A DNA stretch of 40,780 nucleotides from Erwinia pyri (GTDB lineage Bacteria > Pseudomonadota > Gammaproteobacteria > Enterobacterales > Enterobacteriaceae), in NCBI RefSeq assembly GCF_030758455.1, contig NZ_CP132355.1, forward strand, positions 1-40,780, written 5' to 3'. Below are positions 4,626 through 12,910 of this stretch, piece after piece. Positions within the stretch are counted from its first letter, which is position 1; each line of letters opens with the position of its first letter. Below the pieces are notes generated by a model, which made no database searches, had not been told where the DNA came from, and worked only from the letters and a program-made list of their open reading frames with translations. The position numbers and the translations under genes were made by a program.

Positions 4626-6776
4626 TTATTTTTTTCCGAATTCGAAACCAAGTTTACCTGTTGATTTATCCTGTAAGATAACAATAGCGTCATATTTTTT
4701 TTGGGCTTTGCTGACAAAACCTTTTATCAAGCCAGTTTTACCTTTTTTTATCAACATTTCCACCTGTACTTTAGATAGCTTCTTACCGGACAGTTCAGCC
4801 CAAATTTTGAAGCCACATCCGGTACAGGCAAAAATCTTGGGACGTATAACTATCTCTTTGCCACACGAAGGGCAGGGCGTCGAAAGCCTGTCCGACTGAC
4901 CTGCCTGCACAGTTTCTGTTACAGGAAGATTATCAATCCTGATGTCGCTGACCAGACGCGTGATGTCGGTATAGAGTTCATTAATAAACTGTTCTACATC
5001 GAGATCGTCATTTTCAATTAGCTGCTGTCTGGCGAACCAGAGAGCGGTCATATCCGGCTGAGTCGCGACATCGGGTAAAGCGTCAAACAACGCCAGACCC
5101 GTATCAGTTGGAATGAGTTTACCTTTCTCGATAGTAATCAGCCGTTTTTTTAGATTTTCAATGATTGTTGCGCGGGTTGCTTCAGTACCAATTGACCCGT
5201 TAGCCTGACTGTCATCTTTATCTTTTTCTTTTAAGAGCGCTTTAATCTCAGGATTTTCCACAAAATCGGCAATGCGCGTCATGGCACTGAGTAAACCCGC
5301 CTCATCAAACAACTTAGGGGGAGTCGTTTCTTTCTCGGTTACCGTTGCCGATTCACATTTCCCGCCCATATCTTCGGAAAGAGTAGAGACAGAATCAAAT
5401 GAAGATTCAGGTTCATCCTCATCAATGCTTTGTTCCTTACCAGGTTTTAACCAGGCTTCCCAGCCTTTATCAGTTTCTTTTGTCGCACGGCAGGTGAATA
5501 AGTGACCGTTCACAGTAATGGACGCCGTTGCTTCTTCATAACGATATGGCGGCATGAACTGGATCAGGTACTGTTTAGCAACAGCCAGATAAACATTTCG
5601 CTCATCTTCTGTCATAGCGCTGATATCGGGGACGCGTTGGGTCGGGATAATTCCTGTATGCGCTTTAACTTTCGATGAATCGAACGCCTTGCTCTTTACA
5701 GAGGTGTCTGTCACTGCATCAGCAAAGGCCGGTGATGCCTTGAGCGCGGCGACAACATCAGGCGCTTCAGCAAACTGCTCATCGGATAAATACGAACAGT
5801 CAGAACGGTTATAGGTAATGGCTTTGTATTTTTCGCGGAGTTGCTGAGTGATCTCAAGCGTCCGGGCTGCTGAAAGACCATGCTGCCGACTCATCTGCTG
5901 CTGTAGCTTATTCAGGTTAAAGGGAAGCGATGGGGCGCGTTCCCGTGCTTTCACGGCAGCGGCTGTCACTCTGGCTTCTTTGCCTGATACCGCTGCGGCC
6001 ACTTCATCAGTCCAGGTACGCTGAATGACACGCCCTTTATCATCAACCGGGGCGTCTTCAGGCGTCTTCAGACGAGCCTGGAGCGTACCCCCAGCGAAAC
6101 CAAAGGTTCCATCGAGCGTGTAGAAAAAGCTCTTGCTGTGGCTTTTATTGGCTTTCCAGCGCCTGACAACAAGTCCAAGCGTTGGCGTCTGCACGCGTCC
6201 GACAGGCAGCGTACCTTTAAAGCCATTTTTCTGAGCCGTCACGGAATAGGCACGCGTCATACTGAACCCATAGATGGCATCGGCCGCACTGCGTGCCAGA
6301 GCTTTACGGTACAGTCCCTGAAACTCGGCGTTGTCGCGTTCGTTGTTCAGCGCCTTTTGTACTGCCGGGAGCGTGTTGTCGTTGATAAGGACACGTTTAA
6401 CCGGGTTTTTGTTACCTGCAAACTGAAGGATTTCTTCAACAAGCAGCTGCCCCTCATCATCCGGGTCGCCGCAATGCACGACCGCTTTAATATCAGAACG
6501 GTTGATAAGCGTTTTAAGGACACTAACCTGTTTAACCGTGGATTCTTTCGGCTGGTATCGGATTGGGAACAGTTTAAGCGGCAGTGTTTCTATTGCCCAG
6601 GCTTTATAAGCCGGGTCATACGCTTCAGGTGGTATCGATTCAACCACATGCCCTACACACCAAGAAACAATCGCACCAGATGATTCAAAATATCCATCTT
6701 TGCGAGAGAAGTTGCCGTTAAGGGCTTCAACGATATCTTTAGCAACGGCTGGTTTTTCTGCAATATAAAGTTTCAT
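4626..6776 (-). CDS. topB: DNA topoisomerase III (type IA), plasmid TopB/TraE type
   Basis: 716 residues. The N-terminus MKLYIAEKPAVAKDI is the TOPRIM start with the metal-binding acidic motif GDPDDEGQ at 103-110 (the usual form is DPDREG; the Arg is Asp here). The active-site tyrosine is Y322 in ITYNRSDCSYL. GRVQTPTLGLVVRR (193-206) is a conserved type IA stretch. A four-cysteine zinc ribbon (CPSCGKE, then CTGCGFK) lies near residues 645-668. Length fits plasmid topoisomerases (RP4 TraE class). Such enzymes decatenate and relax single-stranded regions and may help separate plasmid copies or resolve transfer intermediates. IncX plasmids carry topB next to hns in the same way. RBS AAGGTG precedes the start. 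Confidence 0.95.
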   Translation of the reverse strand: MKLYIAEKPAVAKDIVEALNGNFSRKDGYFESSGAIVSWCVGHVVESIPPEAYDPAYKAWAIETLPLKLFPIRYQPKESTVKQVSVLKTLINRSDIKAVVHCGDPDDEGQLLVEEILQFAGNKNPVKRVLINDNTLPAVQKALNNERDNAEFQGLYRKALARSAADAIYGFSMTRAYSVTAQKNGFKGTLPVGRVQTPTLGLVVRRWKANKSHSKSFFYTLDGTFGFAGGTLQARLKTPEDAPVDDKGRVIQRTWTDEVAAAVSGKEARVTAAAVKARERAPSLPFNLNKLQQQMSRQHGLSAARTLEITQQLREKYKAITYNRSDCSYLSDEQFAEAPDVVAALKASPAFADAVTDTSVKSKAFDSSKVKAHTGIIPTQRVPDISAMTEDERNVYLAVAKQYLIQFMPPYRYEEATASITVNGHLFTCRATKETDKGWEAWLKPGKEQSIDEDEPESSFDSVSTLSEDMGGKCESATVTEKETTPPKLFDEAGLLSAMTRIADFVENPEIKALLKEKDKDDSQANGSIGTEATRATIIENLKKRLITIEKGKLIPTDTGLALFDALPDVATQPDMTALWFARQQLIENDDLDVEQFINELYTDITRLVSDIRIDNLPVTETVQAGQSDRLSTPCPSCGKEIVIRPKIFACTGCGFKIWAELSGKKLSKVQVEMLIKKGKTGLIKGFVSKAQKKYDAIVILQDKSTGKLGFEFGKK

Positions 6777-6784
6777 AGCACACC

Positions 6785-7375
6785 TTAATCCAGGTCAATA
6801 ACATTTTCAAAAGAGGGGAGACGTTCAAAAAGAGAAAATTGTGTGTTTAACCTTTCTGACTGAATAGTATGCAGCAGTAAGCTTTCCTCACGGGACTGGA
6901 GGAAATTCCCCCACTCATATTCAACCCATTGATCATGTGATTCCGCACCCGGCTTAGTTATAAAAGATTCCATTTTTGGTTGAATTTTTACAGGAGGCAT
7001 ATTTTCATATGCTGAATGAATCCGAGGTTCCCACTTATCGAAACCATGGTTTAACATGATATCTTGTGAAACAAGATCAAAATCATCGTCCTCAATATAT
7101 GAAGTCACACGGTGATTTATCACCCCCATATTTTCAATGTTCCATTTATATTCAGCAGTAAACCATTTAAGCTTTTTGTCAGTCTTCAGCAAAAGCCCAT
7201 TGATAGCTTTTCTGCCTTTCCTCATCCCAACCAAAAGGTTTTTGTTCGGCCACGGCCTGCCAATGGATAATGCACTACCGGATATATTGAAACCAACCTC
7301 AGGAATGCTAATTGATTCTAAATGAAATTTGTTTGCCATCAGGTGAAAAAGGCTCGGAACTATATGTAGATACAT
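6785..7375 (-). CDS. Hypothetical protein, 196 aa
   Basis: Unknown soluble protein. AAGGA eight bases before the ATG supports the start at MYLHIVPSLFHL. The N-terminal 60 residues are beta-rich (FHLESISIPEVGFNISGSALSI); the middle has many aromatics (KLKWFTAEYKWNIENMG) and the C-terminus is acidic (FENVIDLD). No cysteine pairs, membrane segment or nucleotide-binding motif. It sits 8 bases upstream of topB and 22 behind the next gene, as part of a tightly packed minus-strand run that continues the transfer region, so it may be an accessory of transfer or establishment. Confidence 0.65.
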   Translation of the reverse strand: MYLHIVPSLFHLMANKFHLESISIPEVGFNISGSALSIGRPWPNKNLLVGMRKGRKAINGLLLKTDKKLKWFTAEYKWNIENMGVINHRVTSYIEDDDFDLVSQDIMLNHGFDKWEPRIHSAYENMPPVKIQPKMESFITKPGAESHDQWVEYEWGNFLQSREESLLLHTIQSERLNTQFSLFERLPSFENVIDLD

Positions 7376-7397
7376 TAGTTTTATCCTTCTGGTTTTC

Positions 7398-7982
7398 TCA
7401 AATCTGCTTTAAAGCAAGGGCTGCGGTGATAATGGCTTCAAGAGGATGATTAGGAAGGTAATTACTGTAATTTACCCATGTTCGCCTTAGTGATTCTCCA
7501 TTCCTTATGTAACGCGGCTTCTTGCAGATTGAATCCTTATCAATGCAGACTCCCCGAAGCAGGGGTTTTGCCCCGGCTGAATAGTAAACGTGCCTTTCTT
7601 CCTTGGTCATTTTCATCAACATGCGATTCAGATAACGAGATACAAGAGCAAAGGAGCGAAATGCAGCCAGATCATTGCCAAACTGGACGATACCGCCTTT
7701 CAAAATTTTGAAAGTTCCGGAAGTCATAACGAAAGCACGTGAAGGTTTTGCAGGAATTGTCCAGGTGGCATTGAACCTGTAAAAACCTCTCTCTTTTTCT
7801 ATCCAGCAGTCACCAACAAACTCAACGTCTTCGTTTAAGTCATCAGAGAAATAACTCTCTCTGTGTCGTCCTAAAAGATACGTATCGCCAACCTTCATAT
7901 CTCTTACTTCGCGCTGGCACCAGACAGGCATGTGACAGTAATGCATAAGGTCATAGACCGTTCTGAGGGATTCGATTTTCAT
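7398..7982 (-). CDS. Hypothetical protein, 194 aa
   Basis: Unknown protein beginning MKIESLRTVYDLMHYCHMPVW, with an AAGGAC ribosome site five bases before the start. It mixes basic and aromatic residues (YFSDDLNEDVEFVGDCWIEKE, then FYRFNATWTIPAKPSRAFV) in a beta-rich first half and has a helical, basic second half (VSRYLNRMLMKMTKEERH). Four scattered cysteines do not form a recognisable zinc site. Not predicted to be exported. It lies between two other unknown genes in a minus-strand run leading into topB. Confidence 0.65.
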   Translation of the reverse strand: MKIESLRTVYDLMHYCHMPVWCQREVRDMKVGDTYLLGRHRESYFSDDLNEDVEFVGDCWIEKERGFYRFNATWTIPAKPSRAFVMTSGTFKILKGGIVQFGNDLAAFRSFALVSRYLNRMLMKMTKEERHVYYSAGAKPLLRGVCIDKDSICKKPRYIRNGESLRRTWVNYSNYLPNHPLEAIITAALALKQI

Positions 7983-8059
7983 ACGAGTCCTTTATCTTAT
8001 TTGGTAAGTAGAGGATTAAATGCGTGGGGATATTCGGGAATATTTATAAAACAAGACGA

Positions 8060-8344
8060 TCATTTATCATCGATTATTTCTATATGAAAAATAGTGTCAC
8101 AAAGAAGCTCTTCCACAAATTCCCTGTCATCTTCATTAAGGGAATTAAAGGTTTCCGAGTGAGCCACTGCTTTGTTTAACAAGTCATCACTATTAGAGAT
8201 AAACGCTTCTTCTTTAACACTGATTTCATTAAGAACCTTAAGGTATTTAGCATTTCCATCATCAAATACTTTATCCCTTAACTCCATTTCCTGTTGCCTA
8301 ATCCAGTCTTTAAGTTTTACGGGATGTTTTTCTTCGTCGAACAT
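8060..8344 (-). CDS. Hypothetical acidic protein, 94 aa
   Basis: Unknown. The ribosome site GAGGAGG is strong. The product is nearly all helix with many Glu, Asp and Lys residues (MFDEEKHPVKLKDWIRQQEMELRDKV at the start, EDDREFVEELLCDTIFH near the end). Small, acidic, single-domain proteins of this kind on plasmids include anti-restriction and anti-toxin proteins, but no motif supports either here. It lies about 45 bases behind the nuclease gene on the same strand. Confidence 0.6.
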   Translation of the reverse strand: MFDEEKHPVKLKDWIRQQEMELRDKVFDDGNAKYLKVLNEISVKEEAFISNSDDLLNKAVAHSETFNSLNEDDREFVEELLCDTIFHIEIIDDK

Positions 8345-8388
8345 GTAGCCTCCTCACTTTTAGTTATTTCGCCTTTCCGTAATCTTTA

Positions 8389-8862
8389 TTAATTGCTTTC
8401 TCTGTGCCGCCATTCCCACGGCGGTACTGGATTGCTCTCAGCCCACAGGCCACGTTTTTGCTCCTGGGCTTCCCGCTGCAAAGACAGCAAGGAAGTGTCA
8501 GTGTTATAGCGCCCATACACCCACGCAGCCCCCTGCTGAACCATGTAACGGTTAGCCTCAGTGCCATCTGCGGCCACTACGCGCCCCAGAACGCGCCCAT
8601 ACCGGTCTTTATGGTCATAGGTGACGGTGACAGGCTGTGATGCAATCAGCGCCTTAAGTCGCTCTCCAGACCATCTGCCAAACGGCTGCTGCTTCTCCGG
8701 TGCGTCGATATTCAGCAGCCGGACCCTGACGGGAATACTTTCCTGAAGCACTTCGATGGTGTCCCCGTCCAGAACCCGGATAACTTTTGCTTTGATTTCA
8801 GAAGCGAAAACAGCAACAGGCATTAAAAAAACAAATACACATAATAAATTACGCGGTTTCAT
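8389..8862 (-). CDS. nuc: Exported thermonuclease (staphylococcal nuclease family)
   Basis: 157 residues from the second ATG (8862), chosen because AGGA lies seven bases before it and the resulting N-terminus is a clean signal peptide (MKPRNLLCVFVFLMPVAVFA, cleaved before SEIKAK). SNase residues are in place: the metal-site Asp in LDGDTIEV, R48 and E56 in VRLLNIDAPE, and R90 in KDRYGR. It would be a periplasmic, Ca-dependent DNA/RNA nuclease. IncN plasmid pKM101 carries a similar nuc gene by its transfer genes; the benefit to the plasmid is unknown. It overlaps the preceding short frame by 14 bases. Confidence 0.9.
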   Translation of the reverse strand: MKPRNLLCVFVFLMPVAVFASEIKAKVIRVLDGDTIEVLQESIPVRVRLLNIDAPEKQQPFGRWSGERLKALIASQPVTVTYDHKDRYGRVLGRVVAADGTEANRYMVQQGAAWVYGRYNTDTSLLSLQREAQEQKRGLWAESNPVPPWEWRHRESN

Positions 8863-9034
8863 TCTTCTTTCCTTCATTACCCGTTTTATCTGATGTGAGA
8901 ACTATACGGACATTGCTGTTTTCCAAAACAGATTTACCTGTATTCTCACGTACTTTTTTCATACTGCTTAAGTCCTGGGTTACTGTGACAAACTGAATAT
9001 TATAATTCATGAACCTCGAAATTAGTTCTTTCAT
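8849..9034 (-). CDS. Short frame resembling the tail of a conjugation ATPase, 61 aa
   Basis: The frame from the ATG at 9034 (a TTG at 9067 is also possible) gives MKELISRFMNYNIQFVTVTQ, then DLSSMKKVRENTGKSVLENSNVRI. The order beta-strand, TQD(L), helix, xxNS(x)+(I) resembles the segment after Walker B in VirB4/TraC- and VirD4-type ATPases, where a conserved TQ is followed by NS or NC. No Walker motifs precede it and the frame closes just upstream, so it is either a decayed fragment of a lost ATPase gene or a small independent protein. It is not a duplicate of the VirB4 or VirD4 encoded here. It overlaps the nuclease start. Confidence 0.4.
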   Translation of the reverse strand: MKELISRFMNYNIQFVTVTQDLSSMKKVRENTGKSVLENSNVRIVLTSDKTGNEGKKNETA

Positions 9035-9103
9035 TACTAACGCCCTTCGGTTGTTCAACCCCGCCAATCTCAGATTAAAAATCTGAAACCAGCGGCGTTA
9101 TGG

Positions 9104-9442
9104 TTATTCCTGAAATGATCGCCCGTATCGCTCAATGACCATCTCAAGGTTATCTTTGTTGATTACTGCTCCTTCACACGTATTCAGAATGGTTTGCCTG
9201 AGTCTTGCCGTAGCTTCCGGGTTGTAATACGGCGTGAATACCCTGACGTTAAAAAATCGCTGATTAACCGGCTGGCAACCCGCCTGCATATCTCCCTGTA
9301 ACTTACCCGTCATGCACGTCAGGACTTCACAGGGGTCGCCAGTCTGATCCAGACCGTCAGTGTGATTGTGTTTTTTCGCAAATACGGGGGCGGATATCAG
9401 ACTTAAAAGGAGAGGAACTAAAAGAAGTCTATTTGTTTTCAT
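9104..9442 (-). CDS. trbM: TrbM/KikA-family transfer protein, 112 aa
   Basis: Signal peptide MKTNRLLLVPLLLSLISAPVFA, then a mature domain with four cysteines (DPCEVLTCMTG, QAGCQPVNQRFF, NTCEGAVIN) in the TrbM spacing; RFFNVRVFTPYYNPEATARLR is typical of the family. TrbM/KikA proteins are periplasmic, disulfide-bonded and accompany P-type transfer systems; in pKM101 KikA is needed for killing of Klebsiella on transfer. The gene overlaps the Cag12-like gene by 14 bases, indicating coupling, and is the last clear transfer-operon gene. Confidence 0.85.
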   Translation of the reverse strand: MKTNRLLLVPLLLSLISAPVFAKKHNHTDGLDQTGDPCEVLTCMTGKLQGDMQAGCQPVNQRFFNVRVFTPYYNPEATARLRQTILNTCEGAVINKDNLEMVIERYGRSFQE

Positions 9443-9845
9443 AATTCGTTATTCCTCTTTGAAGATAGATACTGACTTTTTTAACACCAAAGCTATCGGA
9501 CTTGTAGCTGTACCGGATAACGCCATAAGCACCGTTAGATCTCAGCCAGTTTTTCGCAGTAAAGAAATCATCCCCGCGACTGCTTTCAACAATCACAGAA
9601 TCCGAATGCGCCACAGCATAAAAAACGTCATCACTGTACAGGCGATTTTCCGGGGAAAAGTTTCTGATTACTTTCGTCCATGATGAATTGACTTTGTCTG
9701 CCTTGGTTACCGTAAATGTCGGTTCCCAGTCCATTAGCGCCGAATTCATCGGTTGCGGATTTTTTTCCCAGTCTACCTGCGGTGGTTCTGGTGGAGACGA
9801 ACAGGCAGACAGGAATAAAAGACATGTTAAAGCTACTTTTTTCAT
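9429..9845 (-). CDS. Cag12-family lipoprotein of the transfer apparatus, 138 aa
   Basis: Begins MKKVALTCLLFLSACSSPPEPP; LSAC is a lipobox with Cys15 as the lipidated residue. The mature domain (PQVDWEKNPQPMN, then RLYSDDVFYAVAHSDSVIVES and WLRSNGAYGVIRYSY) matches my memory of the cag pathogenicity island Cag12 family common downstream of virD4 in IncX and related plasmids. CagT/Cag12-type proteins belong to the outer-membrane part of type IV systems. Its ATGA start overlaps the virD4 stop. Confidence 0.8.
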   Translation of the reverse strand: MKKVALTCLLFLSACSSPPEPPQVDWEKNPQPMNSALMDWEPTFTVTKADKVNSSWTKVIRNFSPENRLYSDDVFYAVAHSDSVIVESSRGDDFFTAKNWLRSNGAYGVIRYSYKSDSFGVKKVSIYLQRGITNYENK

Positions 9846-11677
9846 AAAAGAACCTCAGATTCCAGCTCTCCAAGGGAAAGCATTTTTTCTTTGGAAGGAT
9901 ATTTAAGCCCTCTGGCATTAAATATGTTCGTTGTATTGTTGATTTTAGAAGTCAGAGCAGAGAGTTTAGGACTTACCAGCATCAGCCTGTTCATGAAGTA
10001 AGGATCAAGATAGTAAAGCGCTTTTTTGGCTTTTACCGGATATTCCCCTTTGAGAATAATAAATTCCTCCGTGAACGCCAGCGTACCCAGTTCCTGCGGT
10101 AACACCAGTGCGCGTTGTGCTTCGTTTTCAGAGCTGCTTCCACGTCCGGTGAGTCCGTCAGTTTTACTTGAACCCGTCGATTTAGCCGTTATATAGCCCA
10201 GCTTTTCTGAAATTTTCTTTGCATCATCTTCTTCACTTACTGCATAGATTATCCTGCATGGATGCGCACTCATCAGCGTCTTGGCACCCTCGATACCATA
10301 GATTTCATTCAGCTGACTGATATTCTGGTAAATAGTCAGTAGTTTCAGCTTAAACCCGGCAATGTACCCCGAACCCTTTTTAATGATCGGCATATAACCA
10401 ATAGAAGGGAACTCATCGAGGAACATCAGACAGTCATGTTTCAGTGTCGGGTCAAAGTCGGGATTCTCACGTAAAGTGACTTCAACAACGAAGTTAAAGA
10501 AAAGATTGAGAAAGTCATATGCCAGTGACATATCTTCAGCATTAACGCCCACATAAATCGTTATATCTTCACGGCGCAGCTGCCGGAGGTCGAAATCATT
10601 ACCATCAGTACATTTACGAACAGTTGGCAGATAAAAGAGACTCATTTTCTTACGGAACGAACCATCGATACTGGAACGCTGTTCATCTTCCGTTTCGTGA
10701 TACTCCCTGATTTTGGTCAGCGCATCCCGCAGATGAAACATTGCGTTATCGTCCAGTCCCTCAGTTCCCTCAAAATCTTCACGATTGTTGAGAATATTTT
10801 CCCGGTCAATGTTGCTGTATAGGTCAACTACAGAACCGATGGAAAAGACAGGTTTTAGATTAAACTCCTCCAGCCAGTCAGGGGCATGGTTGATGAAGAA
10901 ATGAAGAAGCTTTGCCAGCCCCGTCCAGTATTGTCCGGCAAGGTTATTAAAGTGGGCTTCTGCACCGGTCAGCCCGTAAGACGGGAACAGGATTTCAATC
11001 AGCTTCAGCAGGTCTTTAGCTCCGCTCTCTACTTTCAAATCAATATAAAAAAGCGGGTTAAACTGATGCGTTTTACTGTTGAAGGGATCAAGAAGATAAA
11101 CTTTATTACCCAGCAGTATTTCACGCACCTTACTGGTGATTTTCCAGAGTTCCTGTTTCGGGTCCAGGGCAATCAATGAATGCTTCCTAACCAGCATATT
11201 AGGGATGCCAATTGCTGCACCTTTACCCGCGCGAGTCCCTGCCCCCAGTGAAACAAAGTCAGGAGCTGTGTACCACAGATACTTTCCTTTGTATTCCCCC
11301 ACAAGGATATCGTCTTCATTCTCTCTTTCCCATTTGAGTAATTTTGAATTTTTCAAATCATCATCACTGGCAAACTTAGCATCACCATAAAGAAAAAAGG
11401 CGTCTTTGTTAAGTTTCCATATAATGAATGCAGGGATAACCAGTGAAGCAACCAGACCGGATAGTATTGAAGGTATTACTGTGAACCTTATATCAGATCG
11501 GATACTACCATCAGTGATAAGTTGCCAAAGCAATAAAGAATCAAAATGCCGCCAGATGTATAATGGCGTTTTGTGGTTGAAGAAGTAGATGGCAACAGAG
11601 GCGAAGTAGTACGTAAAGAGACACATAACAAAAGTGATAAATGCCCACTGGGCTTTATCAGGAAGTTTCACAGACAT
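9842..11677 (-). CDS. virD4: VirD4-type coupling protein (TaxB)
   Basis: A T4CP of about 611 residues that brings the relaxosome to the secretion channel. Two N-terminal membrane segments (about residues 14-34 and 68-90) anchor it in the inner membrane. Walker A is GAGTRAGKG (147-155, numbered from the GTG at 11683) and Walker B is LMFLDEFPSIG. LLTIYQNISQLNEIYG is the post-Walker-B Q motif. The start is the ATG at 11677, since AAGGAG lies five bases before it and a GTG/ATG upstream would overlap that site. The virB11 stop (TGA) overlaps the start region. In IncX plasmids this gene (taxB) follows pilX11 in the same way. Confidence 0.93.
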   Translation of the reverse strand: MSVKLPDKAQWAFITFVMCLFTYYFASVAIYFFNHKTPLYIWRHFDSLLLWQLITDGSIRSDIRFTVIPSILSGLVASLVIPAFIIWKLNKDAFFLYGDAKFASDDDLKNSKLLKWERENEDDILVGEYKGKYLWYTAPDFVSLGAGTRAGKGAAIGIPNMLVRKHSLIALDPKQELWKITSKVREILLGNKVYLLDPFNSKTHQFNPLFYIDLKVESGAKDLLKLIEILFPSYGLTGAEAHFNNLAGQYWTGLAKLLHFFINHAPDWLEEFNLKPVFSIGSVVDLYSNIDRENILNNREDFEGTEGLDDNAMFHLRDALTKIREYHETEDEQRSSIDGSFRKKMSLFYLPTVRKCTDGNDFDLRQLRREDITIYVGVNAEDMSLAYDFLNLFFNFVVEVTLRENPDFDPTLKHDCLMFLDEFPSIGYMPIIKKGSGYIAGFKLKLLTIYQNISQLNEIYGIEGAKTLMSAHPCRIIYAVSEEDDAKKISEKLGYITAKSTGSSKTDGLTGRGSSSENEAQRALVLPQELGTLAFTEEFIILKGEYPVKAKKALYYLDPYFMNRLMLVSPKLSALTSKINNTTNIFNARGLKYPSKEKMLSLGELESEVLL

Positions 11678-11679
11678 CA

Positions 11680-12714
11680 TCACTCCTTAAGTTTTCTGAA
11701 ATACTCTTCAAAATGCAGATCACGGTAATAAATACCTGAAGCGAAACGCCTGTCTTCATCGTCGAAATAATTAATACTCATGATAACGTCGATGTTACTC
11801 AGAACACGCCTTAAAACGATATTGAAGGGTAGGTTTTGACATTCAGGATTCATATAGCATCGTTGTACAATCCCAAGTATTGCATCTTCAGGACTACCCT
11901 CATGTACTGTCGACAGGTTTCCGGCATGGCCTGAACTCGCCGCTTTCATGAAGTCCCAGGCTTCAGCGCCCCTGATCTCTGTCGTAAGAATCCTGTCAGG
12001 ATTCATTCGATAACAGGAACGTAAGAGCGAAGCTGATGTCAGATTTTTGTTCTCTCCTTCGGCGGGGTAATAAAGCTTCACATGATTATTATGAAATCTG
12101 AATCTCGCCTCATCAGAATCTTCAATTGAAATTATTCTTAAATAATGCGGTATAAATTCCAGACAGGCGTTTGCAAAAGTTGTTTTACCGGCACCTGTTC
12201 CGGCACAAAAAACCATCGTTTTACCCTGCCTGAAGCATTCAGGGATGAACTTATCGAAACGACTTTTATTGAAAAGAGTTGTAAGAATATCTTCTTTTTC
12301 TTTGAACGTTCTGCTTTCATTGAGCCTGGAGTAAAACCCCTGCTTTACAAAATCTTCATGGTTAATGAACACACTTGACGGCTTACGGATAGTGATTGAA
12401 ACAGTTTCTTTATCCGTAGCCGGAGGCATTACGATTTGAACTCGCTCGCCAAAGGGGAGTGTGGCAGAACGCATCGGAAATTCTGGTGTAATGGAACCAC
12501 CATCATGAAAATCAGACATAGCGCCTGCAAATGACAGGCAGTCGCTGTAACTCATTTTAAGCTCCTGCTGTTGCCACTTCCCGCTGACTTTAATAAATAA
12601 CTCATCCGGTCGATTTACTGCTATTTCAGTTAAACCCCCAACATCATTCAGCCAGTGATGGAAATAATCATTCATGATATCGTAAATAATATGTTTATTT
12701 TCCACATCTTTCAT
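11680..12714 (-). CDS. virB11: VirB11-type traffic ATPase (PilX11)
   Basis: 344 residues. Walker A GTGAGKTT starts at G172, followed by the VirB11 Asp box (RIISIEDSDEARF) and Walker B/His box region (RILTTEIRGAEAWDFMKAASSGHAGNLSTVHEG). The hexameric cytoplasmic ATPase switches the channel between pilus assembly and DNA transfer. Length is the family norm. Its start overlaps the stop of the small HTH gene by four bases (ATGA). Confidence 0.95.
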   Translation of the reverse strand: MKDVENKHIIYDIMNDYFHHWLNDVGGLTEIAVNRPDELFIKVSGKWQQQELKMSYSDCLSFAGAMSDFHDGGSITPEFPMRSATLPFGERVQIVMPPATDKETVSITIRKPSSVFINHEDFVKQGFYSRLNESRTFKEKEDILTTLFNKSRFDKFIPECFRQGKTMVFCAGTGAGKTTFANACLEFIPHYLRIISIEDSDEARFRFHNNHVKLYYPAEGENKNLTSASLLRSCYRMNPDRILTTEIRGAEAWDFMKAASSGHAGNLSTVHEGSPEDAILGIVQRCYMNPECQNLPFNIVLRRVLSNIDVIMSINYFDDEDRRFASGIYYRDLHFEEYFRKLKE

Positions 12715-12908
12715 TGATAACCATTACCTTTTTGTTTTCTGACAAAAGTCATAACATCATCGTATTTAAAGCGATGCGTTTTGAATTGCTTCAGGGGTTT
12801 GGGGAAAGGAACGCCATGCTTTTTTTTGCCTTCAAGAATATGATGGTATATTTCGCTTTCCTTTATCCCTGACAGCATTGAAAACTCTTTTATACCCAGG
12901 GTTATCAA
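12711..12908 (-). CDS. Small MerR/excisionase-like HTH protein inside the transfer operon, 65 aa
   Basis: MITLGIKEFSMLSGIKESEIYHHILEGKKKHGVPFPKPLK, then FKTHRFKYDDVMTFV, has the winged-helix pattern of AlpA/Xis-like or MerR N-terminal domains: helix-turn-helix followed by a FxxxDV-type helix. It lies between virB10 (stop two bases away) and virB11 (ATGA overlap). A DNA-binding protein tucked at this point is unusual for a P-type operon and could be an autoregulator of the region. It might instead be a structural small domain; only the fold pattern supports the call. Confidence 0.65.
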   Translation of the reverse strand: MITLGIKEFSMLSGIKESEIYHHILEGKKKHGVPFPKPLKQFKTHRFKYDDVMTFVRKQKGNGYQ

Positions 12909-12910
12909 TA

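Noticed and set aside
8364..8567. Alternative frame inside the nuclease gene
   Set aside because: It overlaps nuc in another frame, shows no domain and has no ribosome site.
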